Positions 20,017-31,476 of a stretch of 64,000 nt of DNA are shown in pieces. Positions within the stretch are counted from its first letter, which is position 1, and each line of letters starts with the position of its first letter. Under the pieces are notes generated by a model. That model did not search any database, had not been told where the DNA came from, and worked only from the letters and a program-made list of their open reading frames with translations. Source of the stretch: Pseudomonas viridiflava (GTDB lineage: Bacteria; Pseudomonadota; Gammaproteobacteria; Pseudomonadales; Pseudomonadaceae); assembly GCA_900596015.1 (NCBI GenBank), contig UVIF01000002.1, positions 434,001 through 498,000 of the forward strand, in the 5' to 3' direction. The position numbers were made by a program, and so were the translations under genes.

Positions 20017-20669
20017 GTGAGTATTGCAACGTACAACTGGCAGGCGCCGAGCTATGGCTGCTTGCGGAAAAAGCGGTCTACTGGCCCAAGCACAAGGCGC
20101 TGTTGATTGCCGATGCGCACTTCGGCAAGGCGGCAGCGTACCGCAAGCTGGGCCAGCCTGTACCCCGCGGCACCACGGCCAGCAACCTTCAGGTGATCGA
20201 TCGGATACTGGAGAAGTATCCCACCGAACATCTGATATTCCTTGGCGACTTTCTTCATGCACCGGGATCGCATTCGGAGGGCACCCTGGACGCCTTGACC
20301 GCCTGGCGTGCGACCGTCGCGGATTTGCGTATCACCCTGATTCGAGGCAACCACGACAAGCGCGCGGGCGATCCACCTGCCGAACTGCGTTTCGAAGTGG
20401 TCACCGAACCCCTGGAAATGGGCCCGTTCTCCCTTCAGCACGAACCTGATCCACATCCAGAGCTGCATGTCCTGGCTGGACACATTCACCCGGTCTATCG
20501 GCTGCATGGGCGCGGACGTCAGAGCTTGCGCCTGCCGTGCTACCTGCTGAGAGGCAAGGTCAGCCTGCTGCCGGCGTTCGGCGCCTTCACGGGGGGATAC
20601 AATATGGACAGCGACGCCGACCAGCGTGTGTACGTGGTCGGCGACGGCGGCGTCTGGCGGGTCGCGTAA
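20013..20669 (+). CDS. pdeM: Ligase-associated DNA damage response endonuclease PdeM
   Basis: The 218-residue metallophosphoesterase is expected to act as a phosphodiesterase/endonuclease partner of the preceding helicase. The two-metal site signature is complete: DAHFGK (near 31), GDFLHA (near 75), GNHD (near 110) and AGHIHP (near 150). The N-terminal residues and the C-terminal [11 protein letters not shown] region agree with the PdeM family. Translation begins inside the end of the helicase gene. Nothing else of the ligase cluster follows, because the next gene is convergent. Confidence 0.9.
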   Translation: MSEYCNVQLAGAELWLLAEKAVYWPKHKALLIADAHFGKAAAYRKLGQPVPRGTTASNLQVIDRILEKYPTEHLIFLGDFLHAPGSHSEGTLDALTAWRATVADLRITLIRGNHDKRAGDPPAELRFEVVTEPLEMGPFSLQHEPDPHPELHVLAGHIHPVYRLHGRGRQSLRLPCYLLRGKVSLLPAFGAFTGGYNMDSDADQRVYVVGDGGVWRVA

Positions 20670-20673
20670 GCGA

Positions 20674-20877
20674 TCACACTATAGGCGAGGGCGGTGGCTC
20701 GTCCGGGATGGTCGGACTGCCCGGCTCTGTGGGCTGTGGGGTATCGGTATCGGGTTGGCCAGGTACGCCGCCAGCCATATGGCCGTAGGAATCGGCCAGA
20801 AGCGACCAGGCGAGTAGGCCAATCTGGTTGGGCTGCAGCTGAGCCAGTTGAGCACTGATAGTCGGGTCGATTTTCAT
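20674..20877 (-). CDS. Small uncharacterised protein with Pro-rich tail
   Basis: This 67-residue product begins MKIDPTISAQLAQLQPNQI and ends in a tail rich in Pro, Thr and Glu. No membrane segment, signal peptide or known domain is visible. The start is the ATG at 20877 because AGGAG lies five bases upstream; a GTG two codons earlier overlaps that ribosome site. It is convergent with pdeM, with stop codons only a few bases apart, and lies upstream of dcd on the same strand. The good ribosome site is the main evidence that it is real. Function is unknown. Confidence 0.6.
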   Translation of the reverse strand: MKIDPTISAQLAQLQPNQIGLLAWSLLADSYGHMAGGVPGQPDTDTPQPTEPGSPTIPDEPPPSPIV

Positions 20878-20990
20878 AGACACTCCTGAGCAATGGCCCG
20901 GTATACGGTGGGTAAACCGGGCAAGTCACTCATATGGAGTGGTAAAACGATAACTAGTTCGCCTCGATGGCCTTTACCTGTCTGACGGGA

Positions 20991-21557
20991 TCAGGTGCGT
21001 GGCAGGGTCACGCCGCGCTGGCCCTGATATTTCCCGCCACGGTCCTTGTAGGACACCTCGCATTCTTCGTCGGACTCCAGGAACAGCATCTGCGCCACCC
21101 CTTCGTTCGCATAGATCTTGGCTGGCAGCGTTGTGGTGTTGGAGAATTCGAGGGTTACATGCCCTTCCCATTCGGGCTCCAGCGGCGTGACGTTGACGAT
21201 GATGCCGCAGCGCGCGTAGGTGCTTTTGCCCAGGCAAATGGTCAGCACGTTGCGTGGAATGCGGAAGTACTCGACCGTGCGCGCCAGGGCAAAGGAGTTG
21301 GGTGGAATGATGCAGACGTCGCTCTTGATATCGACGAAGCTTTTCTCGTCGAAGTTCTTCGGGTCGACGGTGGCCGAATTGATGTTGGTGAACACCTTGA
21401 ATTCATCGGCGCAGCGCACGTCGTAGCCGTAGCTGGACACCCCGAAGGAAATCACCCGATCTGCGCCCTCGCCGCGCACCTGGCGTTCGACGTAGGGTTC
21501 GATCATGCCGTGCTCTTGCGCCATGCGGCGAATCCACTTGTCCGATTTGATGCTCAT
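20991..21557 (-). CDS. dcd: dCTP deaminase
   Basis: Dcd deaminates dCTP to dUTP, feeding dTMP synthesis through dUTPase. The 188-residue protein has the full family pattern: the [13 protein letters not shown] block, the substrate/active-site segment KSTYARCGI with the conserved arginine, [17 protein letters not shown] with the catalytic glutamate, and the C-terminal [13 protein letters not shown] lid. Length is the usual 188. It is divergent from the cold-shock gene across a 324-base gap. Confidence 0.97.
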   Translation of the reverse strand: MSIKSDKWIRRMAQEHGMIEPYVERQVRGEGADRVISFGVSSYGYDVRCADEFKVFTNINSATVDPKNFDEKSFVDIKSDVCIIPPNSFALARTVEYFRIPRNVLTICLGKSTYARCGIIVNVTPLEPEWEGHVTLEFSNTTTLPAKIYANEGVAQMLFLESDEECEVSYKDRGGKYQGQRGVTLPRT

Positions 21558-21881
21558 GGCGGGTGTCCTGAATAGCGAGGTGAATAAAGTTCGAAGGGCA
21601 TCTTACCGGGCCTCGCGCCGCGGTTCAAAGACTGCCTCGCCCATGTCTCGGCGAACCCGCCGCCTGGCTGCGCATCGCCGCCGAGCACTATTTGCAAGAA
21701 ACCCTGCAAAGACCATTGGCACGTTCCTGAAAAAGGGTTAAGGTGGCGCCACTGTGTTGCTTGTGTCACTGAGAATCTCTACCCGATGTCCAACATCTTC
21801 ATGAATTTTCCTGCTCTTTGCACTCAGTCTCGGCCAGGGCTTTTCCCGAACCGCAGTTAACTTTGTTCAAGGAGATACACC
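21558..21881. other. Divergent dcd / cold-shock gene intergenic region, 324 bases
   Basis: No gene is supported here. The right half should hold the promoter and the 5' untranslated leader of the cold-shock gene, since long leaders are usual for cspA-type messages. A small dyad TTTGCA-N8-TGCAAA lies near 21690-21710. The cold-shock gene has an excellent ribosome site AAGGAGATACACC directly before its ATG. The dcd promoter must lie at the left end. No clear sigma-70 pair could be chosen with confidence. Confidence 0.6.
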
Positions 21882-22091
21882 ATGTCCAATCGCCAAACCG
21901 GTACCGTTAAGTGGTTCAACGATGAAAAAGGCTTCGGCTTCATCACTCCACAATCCGGTGACGACCTGTTCGTACACTTCAAAGCCATCCAGGCTGACGG
22001 CTTCAAAAGCCTGAAAGAAGGCCAGCAGGTCTCTTTCATCGCTACCCGCGGTCAGAAAGGCATGCAAGCTGAAGAAGTTCAAGTCGTATAA
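21882..22091 (+). CDS. Cold-shock domain protein, CspA/CapB family
   Basis: This 69-residue single-domain RNA/ssDNA-binding protein acts as an RNA chaperone. The cold-shock domain fills the whole protein, with [14 protein letters not shown] containing RNP1 (KGFGFI, residues 16-21) and RNP2 as LFVHF (29-33). The ribosome site AAGGAG is eight bases before the ATG and a strong terminator follows 26 bases after the stop, so it is monocistronic. Several paralogues are usual in Pseudomonas, so a specific name is not given. Confidence 0.95.
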   Translation: MSNRQTGTVKWFNDEKGFGFITPQSGDDLFVHFKAIQADGFKSLKEGQQVSFIATRGQKGMQAEEVQVV

Positions 22092-22115
22092 CTTGAGCTG
22101 AACAGCTTCTGAAGA

Positions 22116-22143
22116 ACCCCGCCCTCACCGGCGGGGTTTTTTT
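22116..22143 (+). terminator. Rho-independent terminator of the cold-shock gene
   Basis: CCCCGCC and GGCGGGG pair around a six-base loop (22118-22137), flanked by AA and followed by a run of T. It lies 26 bases after the stop codon. Confidence 0.93.
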
Positions 22144-22219
22144 ATGCCTGCCGTTTGACCTTTTCAGGTGCAGGTAACGGCGGGCGCCATGCGCACCGCC
22201 TCTCGCTTTCCCAGACCGT

Positions 22220-23314
22220 TCAATCGTCGCTGATGGTAATGCTGGGCATCGCTTGCGCACTGGCTTCCTGCAACACGATCCGCGCACCGACATGCCGCGC
22301 CAGCTCCTGGTAAACCATGGCAATCTGGCTCTCTGGCTCGGCCGCCGCCGTTGGCTTGCCACCATCGGCCTGTTCGCGGATCAGCATCGACAACGGCAGC
22401 GACGCCAGCAGCTCCACGCCATACTGCGATGCCAGCTTCTCGCCACCGCCTTCACCGAAAAGATGCTCGGCATGACCGCAGTTGGAGCAGATGTGCACGG
22501 CCATGTTCTCGACCACGCCGAGCACGGGGATGTGCACCTTGCGGAACATCTCAACACCCTTGCGGGCGTCCAGCAGCGCCAGGTCCTGAGGCGTGGTGAC
22601 GATTACCGCACCTGCCACCGGTACCTTCTGGGCCAGGGTCAGCTGGATGTCGCCAGTGCCTGGCGGCATGTCGATGACCAGGTAATCGAGGTCGTCCCAG
22701 GCAGTCTGGGTGACCAGCTGCAACAGGGCGCCGGAAACCATCGGACCACGCCACACCATCGGAGTGTTGTCATCGGTAAGAAAGGCCATCGACATCACTT
22801 GCACACCATGCGCCTGGATAGGTACGAACCATTTCTGGTCCTTGACCTTGGGTCGAGTGCCCTCGGCGATGCCGAACATCACGCCTTGGCTGGGGCCATA
22901 GATGTCGGCATCGAGAATGCCCACCCGAGCGCCTTCACGGGCCAGGGCCAGGGCCAGGTTGGCGGCAGTGGTGGACTTGCCGACTCCACCCTTGCCCGAT
23001 GCCACGGCCACTACATTCTTGACGTTGGTTAGGCCCGGAATCTGCGCCTGAGCCTTGTGCGCCTGCACCACACAGTCGATCTGCACATGGGCGCGCTCGA
23101 CTCCGGCGATGTTTTCAATGGCCGTCTGCAGCACCTGGGCCCAGCCATTCTTGAACAGACCGGCGGCGTACCCCAGCTGCAAGCGTACCTGCACCTGCGC
23201 GCCATCGATATCGATGGCCTGCACGCATCCGGCGCTGACCGGATCCTGGTTCATGTAGGGGTCGGTGTACTGGCGAAGGACGGCTTCCACCGCTGCACGA
23301 TTCACGGTGCTCAT
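22220..23314 (-). CDS. apbC: Iron-sulfur cluster carrier ATPase (Mrp/ApbC)
   Basis: ApbC/Mrp binds and hands over [4Fe-4S] clusters to target apoproteins, using a MinD-like P-loop NTPase. The 364-residue protein has an N-terminal MIP18-like (DUF59) domain of about 90 residues. A deviant Walker A SGKGGVGKST follows near 105-115, and the CxxC cluster ligands lie in HICSNCGH near residues 275-278. The C-terminal part is an ordinary Mrp ending. It is divergent from rapA, with about 200 bases between the starts, and convergent with the cold-shock gene. Confidence 0.95.
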   Translation of the reverse strand: MSTVNRAAVEAVLRQYTDPYMNQDPVSAGCVQAIDIDGAQVQVRLQLGYAAGLFKNGWAQVLQTAIENIAGVERAHVQIDCVVQAHKAQAQIPGLTNVKNVVAVASGKGGVGKSTTAANLALALAREGARVGILDADIYGPSQGVMFGIAEGTRPKVKDQKWFVPIQAHGVQVMSMAFLTDDNTPMVWRGPMVSGALLQLVTQTAWDDLDYLVIDMPPGTGDIQLTLAQKVPVAGAVIVTTPQDLALLDARKGVEMFRKVHIPVLGVVENMAVHICSNCGHAEHLFGEGGGEKLASQYGVELLASLPLSMLIREQADGGKPTAAAEPESQIAMVYQELARHVGARIVLQEASAQAMPSITISDD

Positions 23315-23515
23315 GGCTACTCCCGATCAAAGACTGAGCAAAACAGGCGGCTATCCTAACGCGTCTGCCCGGACACCGGCAGATTGGATTTGCGCGCCAG
23401 CCAGGGCCTGCCCGCGGCATTGGCGCGCCGCGTCCAGATTATTCAGCATACCTTTGGCCCTGCGCCCCCCAATCCGTTAGAATCAGCGCCTTTTCAAAAG
23501 CGGGAGACAGGCAGC

Positions 23516-26362
23516 ATGGCGCAGCAGTATCAACCGGGGCAACGCTGGATCAGCGACAGCGAAGCGGAACTCGGCCTGGGCACCGTCCTGGCCCAGGACG
23601 GTCGCTTGCTCACCGTGCTCTACCCGGCCACCGGCGAAACCCGCCAGTACGCATTGCGCAATGCTCCGTTGACGCGCGTGCGCTTTTCTCCAGGCGATGT
23701 GATCACTCACTTCGAAGGTTGGAAACTGACCGTCCGCGAGGTCGACGATGCCGACGGCCTGCTGGTCTACCACGGCCTCAATGCGCAGAACGAGCAACGC
23801 ACACTGCCTGAAACCCAGCTGTCCAATTTCATCCAGTTCCGTTTGGCCAGCGACCGCCTGTTCGCCGGCCAGATCGACCCGCTGCCGTGGTTTTCGCTGC
23901 GCTACAACACCCTGGAACACACCAGCAAGCAGTTGCAGTCCTCGCTGTGGGGCCTGGGCGGCGTGCGTGCGCAACCCATCGCGCACCAGCTGCACATCGC
24001 CCGCGAGGTTGCCGACCGCATCGCCCCGCGCGTATTGCTGGCCGACGAAGTGGGCCTGGGCAAGACCATCGAAGCCGGCCTGGTGATTCATCGCCAACTG
24101 CTCTCGGGGCGAGCCAGCCGCGTGCTGATCCTGGTCCCGGAAAACCTGCAGCACCAGTGGCTGGTGGAAATGCGTCGGCGCTTCAACCTGCAGGTGGCCC
24201 TGTTCGATGCCGAGCGCTTCATCGAAAGCGATGCCAGCAACCCCTTCGAGGACGCGCAACTGGCGCTGGTCTCGCTGGAATGGCTGACCGAAGATGAAAA
24301 GGCCCAGGATGCGTTGTTCGCCGCCGGCTGGGACCTGCTGGTGGTCGACGAGGCCCATCACCTGGTGTGGCACGAGGAGAAGGCCAGCCCGCAGTACTCG
24401 CTGGTCGAGCAACTGGCCGAAGTCATCCCCGGCGTTCTGCTGCTCACCGCTACCCCGGAGCAACTGGGCCAGGACAGCCACTTCGCACGCCTGCGCCTGC
24501 TCGATCCGAACCGCTTCCACGACCTGGCGGCCTTCCGCGCCGAAAGCGAAAACTATCGTCCGGTCGCCGAAGCCGTGCAGGAACTGCTCGACAAGGGCAG
24601 CTTGTCGAGCACCGCGCAACAGACCATCCACGGCCTGCTCGGTACGCAGGGCGACACGCTGGTCGCCGCAGTCAATGCGGGTGACGAAGAAGCCGGCCCA
24701 CGCCTGATCCGCGAATTGCTCGATCGCCACGGCACCGGGCGCGTATTGTTCCGCAATACCCGCGCCGCCGTGCAGGGCTTCCCCGAACGCAAGCTGCACC
24801 CCTACCCACTGCCGTGCCCGGACGCCTACCTGGAGCTGCCGCTGGGCGAACACGCCGAGCTGTACCCGGAAGTCGGCTTCCAGGCCCAGGCCGAGGAGAG
24901 CGACGCCGAGCGCTGGTGGCGCTTCGATCCGCGGGTGGAATGGCTGATCGACACGCTCAAGATGCTCAAGCGCACCAAGGTGCTGGTCATCTGCGCCCAC
25001 GCCGAAACCGCGATGGACCTGGAAGACGCCTTGCGCGTGCGCTCCGGCACGCTCGCCACGGTGTTCCACGAAGGCATGAGCATCCTGGAGCGGGACCGCG
25101 CAGCGGCCTACTTCGCCGATGAAGAATTCGGCGCGCAGGTGCTGATCTGTTCGGAGATCGGCAGTGAGGGGCGCAACTTCCAGTTCGCTCACCATCTGGT
25201 GCTGTTCGACCTGCCCGCACACCCCGACCTGCTCGAGCAGCGCATCGGCCGTCTTGACCGAATCGGCCAGAAACACATCATCGAGCTGCATGTACCGTAC
25301 CTGGAAAACAGCCCGCAGGAGCGCCTGTTCCAGTGGTACCACAGCGCGCTCAACGCCTTTCTCAATACCTGCCCTACCGGCAACGCCTTGCAGCACCAGT
25401 TTGGCCCGCGCCTGCTGCCGATGCTGGAAAACGCCGACGACGGCGAGTGGCAAGCGCTGATCGATGAGGCACGCAGTCGCCGCGAGTCACTGGAAAGCGA
25501 GCTGCATACCGGGCGTGACCGGCTGCTGGAGCTCAACTCCGGCGGCGACGGCGAAGGTCAGGCCTTGGTGGCTGCCATCGAAGAGCAGGATGATCAATTC
25601 GCCCTGCCGATCTACATGGAAACCCTCTTCGACGCCTTCGGCATCGACAGCGAAGACCATTCCGACAATGCGCTGATCCTGCGTCCCAGCGAAAAGATGC
25701 TCGATGCCAGCTTTCCCCTCGGCGACGACGAAGGCGTGACCATCACCTACGACCGCGAGCAGGCCCTGTCGCGCGAGGACATGCAGTTCATCACCTGGGA
25801 GCATCCCATGGTGCAGGGCGGCATGGACCTGGTACTGGCAGGCTCGATGGGCAACACCGCCGTGGCGCTGATCAAGAACAAGGCGCTCAAGCCGGGCACC
25901 GTGCTGCTGGAACTGCTCTACGTCAGCGAAGTGGTAGCGCCGCGCTCGCTGCAGTTGGGGCGCTACCTGCCGCCCGCCGCGCTGCGCTGCCTGCTCGACA
26001 CCAACGGCAACGACCTGGCCTCGAGGGTGTCGTTCGAAACCCTCAACGACCAGCTCGAAAGCGTCCCCAAGGCCAGCGCCAACAAGTTCATCCAGGCTCA
26101 GCGCGATGTGCTTGCACCGCGCATCACCGCAGGCGAAAGCAAGATCGCGCCACGCCATGCCGAACGCGTGGCACAGGCACAGCATCGCCTGGCCGCCGAA
26201 ACGGAAGAAGAGTTGGCACGTTTGACGGCGCTGCAGGCGGTCAATCCGACCGTGCGGGACAGCGAACTGGTTGCTCTGCGCAAACAGCGTGAAGACGGCC
26301 TGGCGATGCTCGACAAGGCCGCACTGCGCCTGGAAGCCATTCGGGTGCTGGTAGCCGGTTGA
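23516..26362 (+). CDS. rapA: RNA polymerase-associated helicase-like protein RapA
   Basis: RapA (HepA) is a Swi2/Snf2 ATPase that binds RNA polymerase and promotes its recycling. The 948-residue product starts [11 protein letters not shown] and has the N-terminal Tudor-like domains. The ATPase core carries a Walker A DEVGLGKT near residues 176-183 and DEAH near 278. The second RecA lobe contains the sequence [19 protein letters not shown] and the arginine-finger segment [11 protein letters not shown]. The long RapA C-terminal region completes the protein. Length matches the family (about 950-970). The ATG at 23516 was chosen over upstream in-frame codons because the family N-terminus begins here and CGGGAGA precedes it. 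Confidence 0.96.
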   Translation: MAQQYQPGQRWISDSEAELGLGTVLAQDGRLLTVLYPATGETRQYALRNAPLTRVRFSPGDVITHFEGWKLTVREVDDADGLLVYHGLNAQNEQRTLPETQLSNFIQFRLASDRLFAGQIDPLPWFSLRYNTLEHTSKQLQSSLWGLGGVRAQPIAHQLHIAREVADRIAPRVLLADEVGLGKTIEAGLVIHRQLLSGRASRVLILVPENLQHQWLVEMRRRFNLQVALFDAERFIESDASNPFEDAQLALVSLEWLTEDEKAQDALFAAGWDLLVVDEAHHLVWHEEKASPQYSLVEQLAEVIPGVLLLTATPEQLGQDSHFARLRLLDPNRFHDLAAFRAESENYRPVAEAVQELLDKGSLSSTAQQTIHGLLGTQGDTLVAAVNAGDEEAGPRLIRELLDRHGTGRVLFRNTRAAVQGFPERKLHPYPLPCPDAYLELPLGEHAELYPEVGFQAQAEESDAERWWRFDPRVEWLIDTLKMLKRTKVLVICAHAETAMDLEDALRVRSGTLATVFHEGMSILERDRAAAYFADEEFGAQVLICSEIGSEGRNFQFAHHLVLFDLPAHPDLLEQRIGRLDRIGQKHIIELHVPYLENSPQERLFQWYHSALNAFLNTCPTGNALQHQFGPRLLPMLENADDGEWQALIDEARSRRESLESELHTGRDRLLELNSGGDGEGQALVAAIEEQDDQFALPIYMETLFDAFGIDSEDHSDNALILRPSEKMLDASFPLGDDEGVTITYDREQALSREDMQFITWEHPMVQGGMDLVLAGSMGNTAVALIKNKALKPGTVLLELLYVSEVVAPRSLQLGRYLPPAALRCLLDTNGNDLASRVSFETLNDQLESVPKASANKFIQAQRDVLAPRITAGESKIAPRHAERVAQAQHRLAAETEEELARLTALQAVNPTVRDSELVALRKQREDGLAMLDKAALRLEAIRVLVAG

Positions 26363-26371
26363 CCGTTGCCG

Positions 26372-26398
26372 TCCCGCGCGTGCCAACGCTGCGCGGGA
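26372..26398 (+). terminator. Possible hairpin after rapA
   Basis: TCCCGCGC and GCGCGGGA form a perfect 8-bp stem 10 bases after the rapA stop. There is no T run, so it may act as a Rho-assisted or RNA-stabilising hairpin rather than an intrinsic terminator. Confidence 0.4.
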
Positions 26399-26538
26399 AG
26401 GCGTTACGGATTGACCCCGATTGTTACTGACCGTGTCGCCGAGGCGCGCTCAAACGCCGGTCATTGTCGCCGAAAGTAATCGGTGCGTGAGCGCCGTCGC
26501 GCGTCACGCGGTGATCTTGCACCACTGCAGTGCGCAAA

Positions 26539-26844
26539 TCAGTTCGATGCCCGCTCTTGGATCACTACCCACGGCGACACCACCACTGCCCACAGTGTCG
26601 GATCGCGCTCGCAGTAATCCAGGGCCCGCGGCGCAGACAGCTTCTCGACCTTTCCTTCGGCCAGCCACCGGGCTACCTCGGCGTGAGCGTCTTCGGCCAG
26701 TGCCTGCCCGACCGTGATCAAATCCAGCGCTGGATCGACCCACAACAGGGCACCCTTGGCAAAGAAGGGTTGCAACGCCTGCCATTCGATAATCGCGGTC
26801 TCGCCAAGCAATTTGGCATAGAGGGTGCTAGCGTTTTCAGTCAT
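26539..26844 (-). CDS. DUF2288 family protein
   Basis: This 101-residue cytoplasmic protein begins MTENASTLYAKLLGETA. It has the family's recognisable segments IEWQALQPFFAKGALL and WVDPALDLITVGQAL. The function of DUF2288 is not known. It contains no signal peptide or membrane helix. The ATG at 26844 is preferred to a GTG three codons upstream, since the GGTGA before it can serve as a weak ribosome site. It is divergent from braC and convergent with rapA. Confidence 0.85.
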   Translation of the reverse strand: MTENASTLYAKLLGETAIIEWQALQPFFAKGALLWVDPALDLITVGQALAEDAHAEVARWLAEGKVEKLSAPRALDYCERDPTLWAVVVSPWVVIQERASN

Positions 26845-27213
26845 GGGTTTCACCGTCAGGGAAAAATCGGCGCCATGATAGCGGTCCGAGTTGCCTGGAA
26901 AAACCCGGTTGCAATATAAAGGGTCGCGTTTTGCCCCGGCAAACCGGCGTTTCTCGCCTGGCCGGACGGCAGCAAGTACGTGAATCTGTAACTTTATGTC
27001 GATTTAGCGACAACCCATCGCTTTCGCTACGAACGTCAGCTTTCCAACCGGCAAACCGGCGCTCTACACTGTACCGGTACAGTTGTCGGGTGCAGATTCG
27101 GATGTTGTCTGCCACGGCTCGCCAAAGGGGTAAAACGGTGAGTGTGGGCTTGATTCGGTCCGTCGCCTGTTCGGCCAGGACTATAAAAAATACAACGCAA
27201 AAATGGAGCACTA
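26845..27213. other. DUF2288 / braC divergent intergenic region, 369 bases
   Basis: No gene is supported. It contains a 14-base direct repeat CCGGCAAACCGGCG at 26936-26949 and 27048-27061, exactly 112 bases apart. A 16-base perfect palindrome lies at 27068-27083, and an AT-rich stretch around 27181-27195 precedes the braC ribosome site TGGAG. The region should hold the braC promoter and its control sites. Confidence 0.7.
27068..27083. promoter_or_regulatory. 16-bp perfect palindrome, candidate operator upstream of braC
   Basis: ACTGTACCGGTACAGT reads identically on both strands and lies 131 bases before the braC ATG, seven bases after the second copy of the CCGGCAAACCGGCG repeat. Perfect 16-base dyads are typical of dimeric regulator sites. 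Which regulator binds cannot be told; GntR/MocR-type sites with ACTGTACC half-sites are one possibility. Confidence 0.5.
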
Positions 27214-28329
27214 ATGAATAAGCAGATTTCCAAACTGTTTGCCGCTCTGGTTCTGGCCGGCGTCGCCAGCCATTCGATGGCAGCCGACACCATCAAGATC
27301 GGCATTGCCGGCCCCAAGACCGGCCCGGTCGCCGAATACGGCGTCATGCAGTTCAACGGCGCGAAGATGGCCATCGAACAGATCAACGCCAAGGGCGGCG
27401 TCGACGGCAAGCAGCTCGAAGCCGTCGAATACGACGACGCCTGCGATCCCAAGCAGGCCGTTGCGGTGGCCAACAAGGTGGTCAATGACGGCGTCAAGTT
27501 CGTCGTAGGTCACCTGTGCTCCAGTTCCGCCCAGCCGGCATCCGATGTCTACGAAGACGAAGGCATCATCATGGTGACCCCGGCGGCCACCAGCCCCGAC
27601 ATCACCGCCAAGGGCAAGAAGCTGGTATTCCGTACCATCGGCCTGGACAGCGCCCAGGGCCCTGCCGCCGGCAACTACATCGCCGATGTGGTCAAACCCA
27701 AGATCGTTGCCGTCGTCCACGACAAGCAGCAGTACGGCGAAGGCATTGCCACCGCGGTCAAGACCACGCTTGAAGGCAAGGGCGTGAAAGTCGCCGTGTT
27801 CGAAGGCATCAACGCCGGCGACAAGGATTTTTCATCGCTGATCGCCAAGCTCAAGCAGGCCAACGTCGACTTCGTCTACTACGGCGGCTACCACCCCGAG
27901 CTGGGTCAGATTCTGCGCCAGTCCAAGGAGAAAGGCCTGAACGCCAAGTTCATGGGCCCTGAAGGCGTGGGCAACGATTCCATCTCGCAGATCGCAGGCG
28001 CAGCCTCCGAAGGCCTCCTGGTCACCCTGCCCAAGTCTTTCGACAAGGATCCTGAAAACATCGCGCTGACCAAGGCATTCCAGGACAAGAAGCAAGACCC
28101 GAGCGGTCCGTTCGTCTACCCGTCGTACTCGGCCGTGCAAGTGATTGCCGACGGCATCACCGCCGCCAAGAGCGAAGAAACCGACAAAGTGGCCGAGGCC
28201 ATCCACGCCGGTACCTTCAAGACCCCAATGGGTGAGCTGAGCTATGACGCCAAGGGCGACCTGAAGAACTTCCAGTTCGTGGTCTACGAGTGGCATTTCG
28301 ACAAACCCAAGACCGAAGCTGCCCAGTAA
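27214..28329 (+). CDS. braC: Branched-chain amino acid ABC transporter substrate-binding protein
   Basis: BraC is the periplasmic receptor that delivers Leu, Ile and Val (and often Ala) to the BraDEFG transporter. The 371-residue precursor has a Sec signal peptide cleaved near residue 23 (SHSMA/AD). It has the type I periplasmic-binding fold: an IKIGIAGPKTGPVAEYG start, the ligand loop HLCSSSAQPASDVY with the conserved serines, and a two-lobed body ending FQFVVYEWHFDKP. A ribosome site TGGAG lies five bases before the ATG. A strong terminator follows, then braD 209 bases on, so the receptor can be made in excess over the membrane complex. Confidence 0.95.
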   Translation: MNKQISKLFAALVLAGVASHSMAADTIKIGIAGPKTGPVAEYGVMQFNGAKMAIEQINAKGGVDGKQLEAVEYDDACDPKQAVAVANKVVNDGVKFVVGHLCSSSAQPASDVYEDEGIIMVTPAATSPDITAKGKKLVFRTIGLDSAQGPAAGNYIADVVKPKIVAVVHDKQQYGEGIATAVKTTLEGKGVKVAVFEGINAGDKDFSSLIAKLKQANVDFVYYGGYHPELGQILRQSKEKGLNAKFMGPEGVGNDSISQIAGAASEGLLVTLPKSFDKDPENIALTKAFQDKKQDPSGPFVYPSYSAVQVIADGITAAKSEETDKVAEAIHAGTFKTPMGELSYDAKGDLKNFQFVVYEWHFDKPKTEAAQ

Positions 28330-28345
28330 GCCTGGCAACACCCCC

Positions 28346-28379
28346 ACAAAGCCCACTGCATTGCAGTGGGCTTTGTTTT
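28346..28379 (+). terminator. Strong hairpin terminator/attenuator between braC and braD
   Basis: An 11-bp stem CAAAGCCCACT / AGTGGGCTTTG closes a loop GCATTGC and is followed by TTTT. It lies 17 bases after the braC stop. Read-through would explain the usual excess of receptor over transporter. Confidence 0.9.
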
Positions 28380-28538
28380 ACGAGTGACGGGTACGGCCGG
28401 TGCGAACCATCGGCTGGCCCCCTGAAAATCTTGAAACCGTGACCAGCGGTTCACCTGCCCTGCCCGGCAACACTGCGCCAAGGAGAGCGCTCGGGACATG
28501 GCCGGAGAAATGCGAACAGGTTTTTAGGAGCGCGGTAA

Positions 28539-29458
<920 letters not shown>

Positions 29459-29462
<4 letters not shown>

Positions 29463-30708
29463 GCAAGTCTCTTAGATCCGCGCTGTTCAGCGCGGCACTG
29501 GTGTGGGCCGTGGCCTATCCGGTACTGGGCCTGAAACTGGCCTTCTCTGGCGTCACCCTGGTGGTACAGAACGCCAGTACCGGTACCCTGCTGACCATCG
29601 CCGGCTGTTCGGTGCTGATGTTCCTGCGGGTGCTGTTCGCCGAGCGCATCGGTGGACTGCGCCGCGATTCGAACAAGCCACTGATACCGGCCAAGGCCTC
29701 GAACTTCCTCACCCTGCCCAGCACTCAGCGCTGGTTCATCCTGGCCCTGGTAGTGCTGGCGTTCATCTGGCCATTCTTCGGTTCGCGTGGCGCGGTGGAC
29801 ATCGCAACCCTGATCCTGATCTACGTGATGCTCGGCCTGGGCCTGAACATCGTGGTCGGCCTGGCAGGTCTGCTCGACCTGGGTTACGTGGGCTTCTATG
29901 CGGTCGGGGCCTACGGCTATGCCCTGCTCTCGCATTATTTCGGCCTGAGCTTCTGGGAATGCCTGCCACTGGCCGGTCTGCTGGCGGCCACGTTCGGTTT
30001 CCTCCTGGGCTTCCCGGTGCTGCGCCTGCGGGGTGATTACCTGGCCATCGTGACCTTGGGCTTCGGGGAAATCATCCGGATATTCCTGCGCAACCTTACC
30101 GACATCACCGGCGGCCCGAACGGCATCAGCAACATCGAGAAGCCGACTTTTTTCGGCCTGTCGTTCGAGCGTCGCGCCGCCGAAGGCAGCCAGACCTTCT
30201 ACCAATTCTTCGGCCTGGAATACAGCCCGATCGGCAAGGTCATCTTTCTCTACCTGATTGCCCTGCTGATGGCCCTGGCGGCGCTGTTCGTCATCAATCG
30301 CTTGCTGCGCATGCCCATCGGACGAGCCTGGGAGGCATTGCGCGAAGACGAGATCGCCTGCCGCGCGCTGGGCCTCAACCCAACCGTGATCAAGCTCTCC
30401 GCCTTCACCCTGGGCGCGGCATTCGCCGGGTTCGCCGGCAGCTTCTTCGCGGCACGGCAAGGTCTGGTCACCCCGGAATCGTTCACCTTCATCGAATCGG
30501 CGATCATTCTTGCCATCGTTGTACTGGGTGGCATGGGCTCGCAACTGGGCGTGATTCTCGCCGCCATCGTGATGATCCTGCTGCCTGAATTGATGCGTGA
30601 GTTCAGTGACTACCGCATGTTGATGTTCGGCGCCCTGATGGTGCTGATGATGATCTGGCGTCCGCAAGGCTTGCTTCCGATGCAGCGTCCCCACCTGGAG
30701 CTGCGCAA

Positions 30709-30712
<4 letters not shown>
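29459..30712 (+). CDS. braE: High-affinity branched-chain amino acid ABC permease (LivM type)
   Basis: BraE is the second channel subunit. The 417-residue protein has an N-terminal extension with two helices (residues 1-60, DUF3382-like), which Pseudomonas LivM proteins commonly have. The LivM core follows: [20 protein letters not shown] near 130-150, then the [20 protein letters not shown] block. A coupling loop [18 protein letters not shown] lies near 288-306. It overlaps braD and braF by four bases each, showing translational coupling. Confidence 0.95.

Positions 30713-31476
<764 letters not shown>

Noticed and set aside
21700..21760. Sigma-54 promoter before the cold-shock gene (TGGCACG near 21716)
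   Set aside because: The -12 element should be TTGC five bases on; the sequence has TGAA, so the match is only to the -24 half.
23483..25453. 656-residue frame antisense to rapA
   Set aside because: Shadow of a high-GC gene; rapA has intact family motifs.
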